This document shows, in pieces, positions 35,922-45,853 of a stretch of 64,000 bases of DNA. The position numbers and the translations under genes were made by a program. The notes under the pieces were generated by a model that ran no database searches, had not been told where the DNA came from, and was given only the letters and a program-made list of their open reading frames with translations. Origin of the DNA: Streptococcus sanguinis (GTDB lineage Bacteria > Bacillota > Bacilli > Lactobacillales > Streptococcaceae); assembly GCF_003943735.1 (NCBI RefSeq), contig NZ_RJMV01000004.1, positions 176,256 to 240,255 on the forward strand. Direction: 5' to 3'. The first letter of the stretch is position 1, and each line of letters opens with the position of its first letter.

Positions 35922-36479
35922 TTACTTCGTTTCGATAAATCCGAATTTACTCAGCGGTGAGAGTCGGAACTCCACCACTCCCTTGATTTGACTGGCTTTG
36001 ATGAGCCCAAATTCTCGGCTATCCTTGGTATTTTCACGTCGGTCATTAAGGATCAGATAAGAATCTTTAGTAATTTTATCAGACTTTGAGTCTTTTAAAT
36101 CCATAATAGAGAAATCATGAGTGTAGTAACCAGAACTTCCTGCTGAAGCTAGATATTTCTCGCGCATTTTCTCAATATATTCTTCTGACATGACCTGGCC
36201 GTTCAGGTAAAGAAGATCATCCATATAGGTTACCTGATCTTTTTCCTGGGCAATGACCCGGCCGACATAGTCTTTGCCGTCCACTTCATAGAGGACAAAG
36301 TCTCCACGCTTGATGTCCTGCTTTCTCGTCGCCAAGACCAAGTCATTCTTTGCCAAATAAGCATTACTGTCTTGCTCAGTCACTCGATAAGGCGTATAAA
36401 TAAAAACTCTCAGCCCTATAATGATGGCTGCTAGAACTGAAAAAATAATGACATTTCTTAATAAATCTCTCTTTAACAT
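35922..36479 (-). CDS. sipA: Non-catalytic signal peptidase I homologue (SipA type)
   Basis: A 185-residue membrane protein with the S26 signal peptidase fold signatures: N-terminal TM (VIIFSVLAAIIIGLRVFIY), box C-like KRGDFVLYEVDGKDYVGRVIA, and box D/E LILNDRRENTKDSREFG. Both catalytic residues are replaced: where the active-site Ser of the SMxPT motif belongs there is Asp37 (EQDSNAYL), and where the general-base Lys of the YVKR motif belongs there is Gly73 (DYVGRV). This Asp/Gly pair is the one described for S. pyogenes SipA, a pilus-assembly factor without peptidase chemistry. No pilus subunit or class C sortase is nearby. Transcribed with its own start (GGGAGAG); pyk lies upstream in the same direction. 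Confidence 0.82.
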   Translation of the reverse strand: MLKRDLLRNVIIFSVLAAIIIGLRVFIYTPYRVTEQDSNAYLAKNDLVLATRKQDIKRGDFVLYEVDGKDYVGRVIAQEKDQVTYMDDLLYLNGQVMSEEYIEKMREKYLASAGSSGYYTHDFSIMDLKDSKSDKITKDSYLILNDRRENTKDSREFGLIKASQIKGVVEFRLSPLSKFGFIETK

Positions 36480-36616
36480 CTGTCTCTCCCATCTCTTTTA
36501 TACCATTATATCATTTTTAGACGAAATAGACAAAGGGACAATCTTATTTCAAAAATCAAAACGCTGACGTGTCCTCCTTCTCAAGCAAGATAATGGTCAT
36601 CACTTTGACAAGAAAA

Positions 36617-36642
36617 AACCGATGATTTTTCAATCAACGGTT
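36617..36642 (-). terminator. pyk terminator
   Basis: AACCGTTGAT/ATCATCGGTT stem (one mismatch) with a TGAAAA loop and a TTTTTTC tail on the complement, about 20 bases past the pyk stop. Confidence 0.75.
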
Positions 36643-36659
36643 CTTTTTATTGTCTTAGA

Positions 36660-38165
36660 TTAACGTACTGTACGGATACGCATTGTGTTGGTACGAACTG
36701 CTTCACCAAGCGGCACACCAGCAACGATAACGATATCATCGCCAGATTCAACCAAGCCTTGCTCAACCGCAATCTTTTCAGCGATGTCAAACATATCATC
36801 TGTGTTAGATGGAGTGTTTGTAGTCACCGGAATCACACCCCAGTTCAGCATAAGACCGCGTTGAGTCAATTCGTCAAAAGTGATAGCCAAGATATCAGCA
36901 TTTGGACGGTATTTAGAAATCAAGCGAGCTGTGTGACCTGTCTTAGTAAGGGTAACTACCAACTTGATATCCATTGAGTTTGTAGCATCTTTAACTGCTG
37001 AAGCCATAACTTCAGTCTTAGAGTTACGCTCAAAGTTATCAGTTGTCAAACGGCCATATTCGTTAAGAAGGGTTTGAGCATTCTTATCGATAGTAGCCAT
37101 TGTTGTTACTGACTCAAGTGGGTATTTACCGTTTGCAGACTCACCTGAAAGCATAGTTGCGTCAGTTCCGTCGATAACAGCGTTAAATACGTCTGATACT
37201 TCTGAACGAGTTGCACGTGGTTTTTCTGTCATGGTTTCAAGCATGTTAGTTGCTGTGATAACCACTTTACCAGCTGCATTTACCTTAGTGATGATCATTT
37301 TTTGGTAAACTGGAACCATTTCGAATGGTACTTCGATACCCATGTCACCACGGGCAATCATGATACCATCAGCAGCTTCAATGATTTCGTCCAAGTTATC
37401 GATACCTTGTTGGTTTTCGATTTTCGCGAACAATTGAACATGGCCATTACCAGTTTCTTCACAGATTGCACGAACTTCGTTGACGTCTTTTGCAGTACGT
37501 ACAAATGAAATCGCGATGAAGTTGATTCCTTGCTCAAGACCAAAGCGGATATCGTCATTGTCACGCTCAGCAAGCGCTGGGAAAGGAATCTTAGTGTTAG
37601 GAATGTTCACACCTTTTTGCTTAGCAATGATGCCGTCATTTTCAACTTCTACTTCAAATTCACGAGTAGCATCGTCTTTTGCGATAACACGAAGACCAAG
37701 TTTACCATCGTCAACCAATACTTGACGGCCAACTTCAACATCATCGTAGATGTCCAATCCACCAGCAACGTTCAAAGCAATTACTTCACGAGTAGATTTG
37801 ATACCTTGCTTAGTAGCAACTCGGATTTTTTCACCAGTCTTGTATGAATACTCTTTTGCATCGCCTTCGAACAATTCTGTACGAATTTCTGGTCCTTTTG
37901 TATCAAGAAGGAAACCAACTTTTTGACCGGCAATTTCTTCTGCACGTTTAACAGTTGCCATGCGCTCTCCTTGCTCAGCATGGTCACCGTGTGAGAAGTT
38001 GAAACGGAATGTGTTTGCGCCAGCTTCAATCAACTTAGCAATGTTTTGAGCTGATGCTTCAACATCCAGCTTTTCTCCCCAATATCCGTCATCACCGAAT
38101 TTTTTACCACCGCGGATTTCTACCGCAGGACCTAATGTTGCAACGATTTTTACACGTTTATTCAT
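36660..38165 (-). CDS. pyk: Pyruvate kinase
   Basis: The last step of glycolysis (PEP + ADP to pyruvate + ATP). 501 residues, the streptococcal length. Signatures: KIVATLGPA, FRFNFSHGDHAEQ, LDTKGPEIRTE, LFAKIENQQGIDNLDEII (catalytic Lys), MIARGDMGIEVPFE, VITATNMLETM and the C-terminal allosteric domain ending VPLGEAVRTNTMRI. GAAGGAG precedes the ATG. It sits 56 bases after pfkA, the standard lactic-acid-bacterial pfkA-pyk pair. Confidence 0.98.
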   Translation of the reverse strand: MNKRVKIVATLGPAVEIRGGKKFGDDGYWGEKLDVEASAQNIAKLIEAGANTFRFNFSHGDHAEQGERMATVKRAEEIAGQKVGFLLDTKGPEIRTELFEGDAKEYSYKTGEKIRVATKQGIKSTREVIALNVAGGLDIYDDVEVGRQVLVDDGKLGLRVIAKDDATREFEVEVENDGIIAKQKGVNIPNTKIPFPALAERDNDDIRFGLEQGINFIAISFVRTAKDVNEVRAICEETGNGHVQLFAKIENQQGIDNLDEIIEAADGIMIARGDMGIEVPFEMVPVYQKMIITKVNAAGKVVITATNMLETMTEKPRATRSEVSDVFNAVIDGTDATMLSGESANGKYPLESVTTMATIDKNAQTLLNEYGRLTTDNFERNSKTEVMASAVKDATNSMDIKLVVTLTKTGHTARLISKYRPNADILAITFDELTQRGLMLNWGVIPVTTNTPSNTDDMFDIAEKIAVEQGLVESGDDIVIVAGVPLGEAVRTNTMRIRTVR

Positions 38166-38221
38166 GATTGTATGAAACTCCTTCTTCTATTTGGCCTCTT
38201 GGCCTGAATAACAAATAATAA

Positions 38222-39256
<1,035 letters not shown>

Positions 39257-39316
39257 TTAACATTCTTATAGATTATACCACAATCATCATGAAAATTCTC
39301 TTATTTTCCATATTTT

Positions 39317-42300
39317 TTAACGAAAAATCGTTTTCATAGTATAATTCTTCAATTCCTCTTGCAGCTGCTCCAATTTCTCCACTCGGAAATGAGGTGCAGA
39401 TATGGTTCGCTTCTCATCTTCATAGCGCAGGACAACCGGAATATTGCCGGGGTATTTCTGCAAAATATGAGATATTTCTCGATCATGCTCATGTCCAGCC
39501 AGTTTTATCCAGAACCGTTCTGTAGTGACTTCTTCTATATCTGACAAGACCAACTGTAAGCGCCCATCCCGTTCCTGCACCTTGCCAGTCAAGTAGTAAA
39601 TGCCCTTCTCCTTAATACGCTCGGCCAACTGACGATAGGTATCAGGGAAGAGGGTAACATCCAGTTTTTTCTTCGTATCTGAAACCTGCAAGAAAGCCAT
39701 ATTCTCGCCCTTTTTGGTCCGGATAGTCTTAATAGACTGGACTTCAGCCAGAATCCTAGCTCTGCTATTTTCCGTCAAATCACTAATCCAGCTAAAGGGC
39801 TGGTCCGCTTCTTTGGCCAGTTTAACCAAGGGGTGATCACTAAGCCCCACACCGATAATGCTCTGTTCCAGCTCAAACTTTTCGGCATCGCTGAAATCCT
39901 GAGCCTCTGTCCAAGAGTAGGTCGTATCCGCGAAGAGGCTGCCCAGCTCATCCGCAAATACAAATAGATTAGGCAGATTGGCTAGAATTTTTTGGCGGTT
40001 TTTCTCAAAACTGTCAAAGAGTCCCAGCTGAATCAGAGGAGTCAGCAGCGGAATCTTATGGTAATTCTGAGGCAGGCGCAGAATAAAGTCTTCTACCCCA
40101 GTAAAGGCAGCATTTTGTCGCTCTTCGATAATCCAGTAGGCCAAATCCCTAGGCAGGCCTTTGATATTTTTCAGACCCAAAAAAATCTTCTTATCCTGAA
40201 ACTTATCATGGTAGGGAATATTGTTGATACTGAGCGGCGCTGTCTCAAAGTCAAAACTCAAGGCATCGGTGATATAGTCACTGCTTGAATAATTGAGCAT
40301 GACATCAAAGAAAACATCTGGATAGTGAGCCTTGAAATAAGCCAGTTGAAAAGCCAGAGCTGAGTAGGCATAGGCGTGGCTGCGATTAAAGCCATAACCA
40401 GCAAACTTCTCCATAATAGCAAAGACTTCTTTGGCTTTGGATTCCGAGTGACCCAGCTTGAGAGCACCTGCAACAAAGTCCTCCTGCATGCGGTGCATTT
40501 CAGCAGCACTTTTCTTCCCCATGGCCCTTCGTAAAATATCGGCTTTCCCCAAACTAAAGCCACCAAAGCGCTGGGCTACCTGCATAACCTGCTCTTGGTA
40601 GAGCATGATACCGTAAGTCGGAGCTAGAATATCAGCCAAACTGTCATCAATCAACTCCACCTGCTCCAGTCCATGCTTTCTCTTGACAAAATTGTCGATA
40701 TAATCGCTGGCTCCAGGACGGTTGAGAGAAGTTGTGGCCACTACTTCCTCAAAGCAAACTGGCTGAACCCGCTTAAGCAGGCTGATAGCGCCCGGCTGCT
40801 CAAACTGGAAAATCCCCTTGGTCTGTCCGGCTGCAAAGAGTTTCAGAGTTTCCACATCCTCCAAGTCAATCTCTGCAATCTTAATATCTACCTTATATTT
40901 TTCCAGGGTTGCTTCCTTCATCCGCTGGACAAAGGTTAGATTGCGCAAGCCCAAAAAGTCCATCTTGAGCAGGCCGTTGCTCTCCACACCGTGGGCATCA
41001 TACTGAGTGATATACATGTCCTCACCGTATTTGAGCGGTATCTGGTCTGTCAGGTCATTGTCACTCATCACAACGCCGGCTGCGTGGATAGAAGTCTGAC
41101 GGGGATGACCTTCGATTTTTTTAGCAATCTCAAAGGCCTTTTGATATTCCAGCTTACTATTGATAATCTGGCGAAAGGCCATATTTTTCTCATAAGCAGA
41201 AGCTAGACTATCGCCGAAGCGGATTTTCTTGGTGATATTGGTCAGTTCATACTCTGGCAGACCGAAGCGCTTGAAGACATCGCGAATGGCCTGCTTGGCT
41301 CCAAAGGTCGAGTAGGTCACAATCTGAGCCGCATGCATGCTGCCATAGCGGTCGCGAACATAGCGGATAAACTCCGGCCGGTAAACATCAGGAATATCAA
41401 TATCAATATCGGGCATGGTATAGCGCTCTAGATTTAGAAAGCGCTCAAAGAGCAGGTTATTCTTGACTGGGTCAATCCCAGTAATCTCCAAGGCATAGGC
41501 CACCAGACTGCCAACAGCAGATCCTCGGCCCATGCCCATATAATAGCCCTGACTGCGACCAAAGCGCAGCAAATCCCAGACAATGAGAAAATAATCATCA
41601 AAGCCCATCTGATGAATGACAGCCAGCTCCTGGTCCAGTCGTTCCTGATAAAGTTTACCTGTTAGACCACGTTTTTTTAAGCCAGCTTCGGAGCGCTCCC
41701 TTAACTCTTCCACGGCTGGCCGCTCTCGATTAAAGCGTGGCAGTTTCAGCTCCCTATTGATATCATAGTGAACATGACGGACTAGCTTCTCAAGGTTAGC
41801 CAGACTCTCTGGGAAAGTTTCCTTAAAAGCTCCTGCCAGAGCAGCTGGAGTCATTAGAAACTCATGATTGGACAGGCTACCAATCTCTCGCAGACTGACA
41901 TTCTCTCGAATGGCTTGGAGCATCTGCAGGGTTTCCAGATCTCCTGTGTCAAAATATCGGACGGTATGCAGAGGCAGGGTTGGTCGACTAAACTCCTGCT
42001 GGGGCGTTGCTGGAAAAACTCCAACATAAAAATCCAAACCCAAATCCAGATCTGCTACTCCGTCAAAAGCAGGAACAATCACAGCCAATCCCTTAAAGAG
42101 ATGCTGGAAATCCTCCCAATTCTTTTGTCCCATCATCTTGAGAGTCGAGACTTTCATCAGATTGCGATAGCCCTGACTGTCTAAGGCCAGCAGACGGAGA
42201 TGAAGTTCCTGCTCTGCCTTAATCAGACTCAGCTCCAATCCTAAAAGCGGCTGCAATCCCGCAGATTCGGCTTCCTCTAAGAAATGATAAGCCCCATAGA

Positions 42301-42427
42301 GATTGTCCACATCCATCATGCCCAGATGACTGTATCCTAACTCCTTGGCTTTCTGCACATATTTCTTTATCGGGATCAAGCTATCCATAAAACTGTAAAC
42401 AGTCTTGGTATCAAGTTGTATTACCAC
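39317..42427 (-). CDS. dnaE: DNA polymerase III alpha subunit DnaE
   Basis: A 1036-residue C-family polymerase that works with PolC at Gram-positive forks (primer extension on the lagging strand). The N-terminal PHP domain is visible (YSHLGMMDVDNLYGAYHF). The active-site Asp triad appears in PDIDIDIPDVYR near residue 370, with GRGSAVGSLVAYALEITGIDP, plus HAAGVVMSD, the finger GYGFNRSHAYAYSALAFQ and an OB fold near the C-terminus (RILAEVQSIKTIRTKKG). The start is GTG at 42427 because AAGGAG lies six bases before it; the in-frame ATG at 42526 has no ribosome-binding site. A TATAAT occurs near 42470 (complement). Confidence 0.95.
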   Translation of the reverse strand: MVIQLDTKTVYSFMDSLIPIKKYVQKAKELGYSHLGMMDVDNLYGAYHFLEEAESAGLQPLLGLELSLIKAEQELHLRLLALDSQGYRNLMKVSTLKMMGQKNWEDFQHLFKGLAVIVPAFDGVADLDLGLDFYVGVFPATPQQEFSRPTLPLHTVRYFDTGDLETLQMLQAIRENVSLREIGSLSNHEFLMTPAALAGAFKETFPESLANLEKLVRHVHYDINRELKLPRFNRERPAVEELRERSEAGLKKRGLTGKLYQERLDQELAVIHQMGFDDYFLIVWDLLRFGRSQGYYMGMGRGSAVGSLVAYALEITGIDPVKNNLLFERFLNLERYTMPDIDIDIPDVYRPEFIRYVRDRYGSMHAAQIVTYSTFGAKQAIRDVFKRFGLPEYELTNITKKIRFGDSLASAYEKNMAFRQIINSKLEYQKAFEIAKKIEGHPRQTSIHAAGVVMSDNDLTDQIPLKYGEDMYITQYDAHGVESNGLLKMDFLGLRNLTFVQRMKEATLEKYKVDIKIAEIDLEDVETLKLFAAGQTKGIFQFEQPGAISLLKRVQPVCFEEVVATTSLNRPGASDYIDNFVKRKHGLEQVELIDDSLADILAPTYGIMLYQEQVMQVAQRFGGFSLGKADILRRAMGKKSAAEMHRMQEDFVAGALKLGHSESKAKEVFAIMEKFAGYGFNRSHAYAYSALAFQLAYFKAHYPDVFFDVMLNYSSSDYITDALSFDFETAPLSINNIPYHDKFQDKKIFLGLKNIKGLPRDLAYWIIEERQNAAFTGVEDFILRLPQNYHKIPLLTPLIQLGLFDSFEKNRQKILANLPNLFVFADELGSLFADTTYSWTEAQDFSDAEKFELEQSIIGVGLSDHPLVKLAKEADQPFSWISDLTENSRARILAEVQSIKTIRTKKGENMAFLQVSDTKKKLDVTLFPDTYRQLAERIKEKGIYYLTGKVQERDGRLQLVLSDIEEVTTERFWIKLAGHEHDREISHILQKYPGNIPVVLRYEDEKRTISAPHFRVEKLEQLQEELKNYTMKTIFR

Positions 42428-42607
42428 ATTATTCTCCTTGAACACGCTTTGCTTCTTCTTATAACTATTATACCGCAATTCACTGAATGAGGGAAATAGG
42501 AGTTTGACTGAACAGAAAGATTCCATTCACCCTTTCCGGCTTTCTTTGCCATTTTCCTAAGGAAAAGGTATAATAATTGTAAATTGAAGAAAATAAAGGA
42601 GATATGT

Positions 42608-43315
42608 ATGAATCAGTATCCTCTGGTCTATCTTGACCATGTCCATAAAAATTATGGCGACGCACCTGCCCTGTATGATGTAAGCTTAAACATCCAGCCT
42701 GGCAGAATTATCGGACTTCTAGGTCCTAATGGCAGCGGCAAGACAACTATTATCAAGCTTATCAATGGTCTCTTGCAGCCGACCTCTGGCCATATTTATC
42801 TCAAAGGCGTCAAACCTTCTCCTGATACCAAAAGAATCGTTTCCTATCTACCAGATACGACTTATCTAAGCGACAGCTCCAAAGTAATCGAAGCTGTAAA
42901 ATATTTTCAAGATTTTTATGATAATTTTGACAGCGCGAAAGCCATGCAGCTTCTAAAGGATCTTCATATCGATCCTCAAGCGCGCATCGGAAGCCTTTCA
43001 AAAGGAAACAAGGAAAAAATGCAGCTCATTCTGGTCATGAGCCGCCATGCGGAACTGTATATCCTAGACGAGCCTATCGGTGGTGTTGATCCGGCTGCTC
43101 GTGACTATATCCTGCAGACCATCATTCAAAACCGCACACCTCAGTCTTCTGTCATCATTTCCACCCACTTGATTGCGGATATCGAGCCAATCTTGGATGA
43201 AGTAATCCTGATTAACCAAGGTCAGATCTTTTTGCATGAAAATGCTAATCAGCTGCGTCAACAGTACAATCAATCCATTGATAATCTCTTCCGCAGCCAG
43301 TTTCGCTTTTATTAG
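42608..43315 (+). CDS. ABC transporter ATP-binding protein (ABC-2 type exporter)
   Basis: A 235-residue ATPase. Walker A GPNGSGKTTIIKL, signature LSKGNKEKMQLI, Walker B YILDEPIGGVDP, switch ISTHLIADIE. It is of the YtrB/BcrA-like exporter type. The start at 42608 has AAAGGAGATAT upstream; an in-frame ATG at 42584 does not. The permease follows after 14 bases. No GntR-type (YtrA) regulator is adjacent, so the cargo is unknown. Confidence 0.88.
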   Translation: MNQYPLVYLDHVHKNYGDAPALYDVSLNIQPGRIIGLLGPNGSGKTTIIKLINGLLQPTSGHIYLKGVKPSPDTKRIVSYLPDTTYLSDSSKVIEAVKYFQDFYDNFDSAKAMQLLKDLHIDPQARIGSLSKGNKEKMQLILVMSRHAELYILDEPIGGVDPAARDYILQTIIQNRTPQSSVIISTHLIADIEPILDEVILINQGQIFLHENANQLRQQYNQSIDNLFRSQFRFY

Positions 43316-43329
43316 GAGGTCTTCATTAT

Positions 43330-44163
43330 ATGTTTGGAAAACTGTTTAAATACGACTTTAAGTCTAATTACAAATGGTATTGTATCACCTTTGCCATTCT
43401 TCTCACTCTATCAGTCTTTATGGGAATCATAGCTGGCAGCATCCTAAGACCTGAGGCAATGAATCGCTATAGTGAACATCCATTGTCTATTAGTGGTGTT
43501 ATTATCACTTTCTATCTACTATTTCTCTTGCTGTTTTCTGCATCTTGCGCAGTCTTTCTATCCAATACCATCATTATTATCCGTCGATTTTATAAAAATA
43601 TCTTTGGGAGAGAAGGCTACCTGACTTGGACCTTGCCGGTCACCCCGCATCAGATTCTTCTGTCCAAGCTTCTTTCCGCATTTGTTTGGACCCTCTTGTG
43701 TATGCTGACTATGTTTATTAGTGGTTTAGTCATCTTTGGCATTGCTCTTCCCCTTGTAGGTTTTTCATTCAATGAGATTTTCAAATTTATTGGTGAAATA
43801 CCAGATTTGTGGCTATGGATTGTCAAATACGGCTTCCTTAATCTCCTTCAAATCCTTTCTGGTATCCTCTTCTTTTACCTAGCAATCTCAGTCGGACAGC
43901 TTTTCAAGAAGAATCGGATTATGATGGCTGTGCTCTTCGGATTTTTAATTTGGACTGTTCTGGCAGTCCTGTCACTCTTATTACCTAGTTCTTTTGATTC
44001 ATATGGACTACTTAGTTTATATGATTATAGTTACTCCTCTTCGGAATTTGAACAGATGCTAGATGGTTTCATTATTATCCGAATCGTCTTTGAACTCGTC
44101 AAAATTTTCGGTTTCTATTTTACAATCTATGCCATCGTAAAAAACAAACTAAATCTGCAATAA
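43330..44163 (+). CDS. ABC-2 type transporter permease
   Basis: A 277-residue membrane protein with six hydrophobic segments (ITFAILLTLSVFMGIIAGS, VIITFYLLFLLLFSASCAVF and others) and the REGYLTWTLPVTPHQILLSKLL loop, here only noted by its YLTWTLPV core, typical of ABC-2 permeases paired with YtrB-like ATPases. GGAGG precedes the ATG. It forms a two-gene exporter operon with the ATPase and ends at a strong terminator. Confidence 0.83.
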   Translation: MFGKLFKYDFKSNYKWYCITFAILLTLSVFMGIIAGSILRPEAMNRYSEHPLSISGVIITFYLLFLLLFSASCAVFLSNTIIIIRRFYKNIFGREGYLTWTLPVTPHQILLSKLLSAFVWTLLCMLTMFISGLVIFGIALPLVGFSFNEIFKFIGEIPDLWLWIVKYGFLNLLQILSGILFFYLAISVGQLFKKNRIMMAVLFGFLIWTVLAVLSLLLPSSFDSYGLLSLYDYSYSSSEFEQMLDGFIIIRIVFELVKIFGFYFTIYAIVKNKLNLQ

Positions 44164-44167
44164 GCAA

Positions 44168-44200
44168 AACAAGGTTGAAACAAAACGTTTCAACCTTGTT
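44168..44200. terminator. Bidirectional terminator between the ABC permease gene and lrgB
   Basis: Perfect 14-bp stem AACAAGGTTGAAAC/GTTTCAACCTTGTT with a 5-base loop, T-rich on the plus side (TATTTTTA). The convergent lrgB ends at 44206. Confidence 0.85.
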
Positions 44201-44205
44201 TATTT

Positions 44206-44901
44206 TTACTTCAGAATAATGGCTGCCACGATGGGGCTGACCAGAACGTACATGAGGCCGGTCACGCCAATCGCAAGTCCTGCCATAGCTCCTGCGACCT
44301 GGCCGTATTTAAAGGCGGTTCCCGTTCCTACCGCATGGCCGGTTCCCCCTAAAGCTAGACCAATAGCTACCGGGTCTGTGATTTTTAAAAGCTTAAGAAG
44401 CGTTGGTCCTAAGACACTGGTCAGAATGCCCGTCGCAACCACCACCACTAATGTCACTGTAGCAAGACCTTGCAGCTTGTCTGTGATACCGACAGCCATG
44501 GCCGTTGTGACAGATTTCGGAAAAAGAGAAACAGCCAGAAAGAAATCCATGCCGAAAAACTTAGCCAGCAGAGCCGTAAAGCTGGTATTGACTACAACCG
44601 CCGCAAAGGTCCCAATCAAAATACTGCGCGCATGGTGCTTCATCAAATGAAAAGTCTTGTAAAGCGGAATCCCCAAAGCAACCGTAGATGGCACAATTAG
44701 GTTGTTTAAATAGGAGCCGCCGACATAGTAATCCTTGTAGGAAATACCGGTTAATTTCAAAAAAGCAATAACCAAAACTGCTGCAATCAGCAAAGGAGTT
44801 GTCAAGGGATGAGGAAATCTCCGAAAAATCAATAGGCCGAACAGATAGGCCAAGATAGACAAGGCAAGGCCAAAGAGAGGGTTGCTCCATAAATCAGACA
44901 T
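44206..44901 (-). CDS. lrgB: LrgB family membrane protein
   Basis: A 231-residue LrgB/CidB family protein with about seven to eight hydrophobic segments. Family motifs: LFPKSVTTAMAVGITDKL, LGLALGGTGHAVGTGTAF (seen as ALGGTGHAVGTGTA) and the C-terminal AGLAIGVTGLMYVL. It works with LrgA; the pair is described as antiholin-like and, in B. subtilis and S. mutans, as a pyruvate uptake system. The start at 44901 overlaps the lrgA stop by eight bases and has GGAG upstream. The LytST regulator usually found with lrgAB is not in the window. Confidence 0.9.
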   Translation of the reverse strand: MSDLWSNPLFGLALSILAYLFGLLIFRRFPHPLTTPLLIAAVLVIAFLKLTGISYKDYYVGGSYLNNLIVPSTVALGIPLYKTFHLMKHHARSILIGTFAAVVVNTSFTALLAKFFGMDFFLAVSLFPKSVTTAMAVGITDKLQGLATVTLVVVVATGILTSVLGPTLLKLLKITDPVAIGLALGGTGHAVGTGTAFKYGQVAGAMAGLAIGVTGLMYVLVSPIVAAIILK

Positions 44902-45274
44902 TGCTGGCGTCTCCTTCCTCATAATCTCCTTCGAAACGAGTCTTAATCAGCTGCACCACAACTGCAATCACGCAGACATTAAGCACAATTGCTCCTAAAA
45001 CAATCAAAATAATCGGCAGTAGATAAGGCGCGATGACCTGAAATTTATCCATGATACCAACTGCTGGAGGCAGAAAAAGAATGGTCATATTTGCCAAAAG
45101 AAAATTGCCAACCATGCTGATATGACGCAGGCGCAGAAGCTTGAACTGCAGCGCCAAAAACAGCAAGACTAAACCAATGATACTGCCCGGAACAGGCAGA
45201 TGGAAAACACTTGAAATCCCTTCTCCAACGAGGGAAATCATAAAAATAATCATCAACTGAACGTATAATTTCAT
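44894..45274 (-). CDS. lrgA: LrgA/CidA family holin-like protein
   Basis: A 126-residue protein with four TM segments (MIIFMISLVGEGISSVF, PGSIIGLVLLFLALQF, and two more) and the family block LPVPGSIIGL, plus FLPPAVGIMDKF. GGAGG precedes the ATG. First gene of lrgAB, partner of LrgB in stress and lysis control or pyruvate uptake. Confidence 0.9.
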   Translation of the reverse strand: MKLYVQLMIIFMISLVGEGISSVFHLPVPGSIIGLVLLFLALQFKLLRLRHISMVGNFLLANMTILFLPPAVGIMDKFQVIAPYLLPIILIVLGAIVLNVCVIAVVVQLIKTRFEGDYEEGDASNV

Positions 45275-45379
45275 ACCAAACCTCCATCACTTGTATATCC
45301 AGTTTACTCCTTTTCAGAAAAATATCAAGGTTCATTCAGAAATTAAAACCTTTACATCCAAAATTTGCTTATAAAAATT

Positions 45380-45403
45380 CCCTCTATTGTCTGCAATAGA
45401 GGG
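45380..45403 (-). terminator. Terminator of the accessory Sec operon
   Basis: CCCTCTATTG/CAATAGAGGG perfect 10-bp stem with a 4-base loop, followed on the complement by AATTTTTAT. It is 45 bases past the asp5 stop and separates the operon from lrgAB. Confidence 0.75.
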
Positions 45404-45447
45404 TCTTTCTTATTTAGCAGTCGTCTGAGTAACTTCCTAAACAGATG

Positions 45448-45669
45448 CTAGAGGGATTGAATCATAAAGAAAATCATGAGCACAATCAGGGAAAGGCTTG
45501 CTAAAAGAACTAGGATTTTCTTTGCGAGGTGGGTTTCCCAGTAGCCTGACTTGCCAATCGATGTATTAGTTTCTCTATAAAATTGCTGGTTTTCTCTGGG
45601 AAGCAGACTAACCAGCAAAATCAAGACAAGGGCTGCTACAATGGTAAGTGTAATCAATATTGTTTGCAT
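45448..45669 (-). CDS. asp5: Accessory Sec protein Asp5 (SecG-like)
   Basis: A 73-residue protein with two TM segments (ITLTIVAALVLILLVSLL at the N-terminus and ILVLLASLSLIVLMIFFMI at the C-terminus), the SecG layout. Essential with Asp4 for export of the SRR adhesin in S. gordonii. It starts one base after the asp4 stop and is the last gene of the operon. Confidence 0.85.
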   Translation of the reverse strand: MQTILITLTIVAALVLILLVSLLPRENQQFYRETNTSIGKSGYWETHLAKKILVLLASLSLIVLMIFFMIQSL

Positions 45670-45670
45670 T

Positions 45671-45853
45671 TTATTTCCTCAAGGCTCCAATCAATGTAAA
45701 AACCAAGCCAATCAAGATCATCAAGCCCAAGGCAATGACAAAAACCTTGTTGAGATTTTCTCCCAAGCTAGCCTTTTCTTTCTTGGGCTTGCCATGCTTA
45801 AGCTCATCTAACCGTCCCTCAATATCCTTATGAAATAAATCTTTTTTAGCCAT
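45671..45853 (-). CDS. asp4: Accessory Sec protein Asp4 (SecE-like)
   Basis: A 60-residue protein: charged cytoplasmic N-terminus (LFHKDIEGRLDELKHGKPKKEK) summarised here by its Lys/Glu richness, then one TM segment (VFVIALGLMILIGLVFTLIG), as in SecE of Gram-positives. The ATG overlaps the gtfB stop by eight bases. Expected part of the SecY2 channel. Confidence 0.85.
   Translation of the reverse strand: MAKKDLFHKDIEGRLDELKHGKPKKEKASLGENLNKVFVIALGLMILIGLVFTLIGALRK

Noticed and set aside
36617..36642. Hairpin after pyk as a small RNA
   Set aside because: Its position and U-tract are explained by pyk termination.
45380..45403. Hairpin as a promoter-proximal element of lrgA
   Set aside because: It is upstream of lrgA but its U-tract fits termination of the asp5 transcript better.
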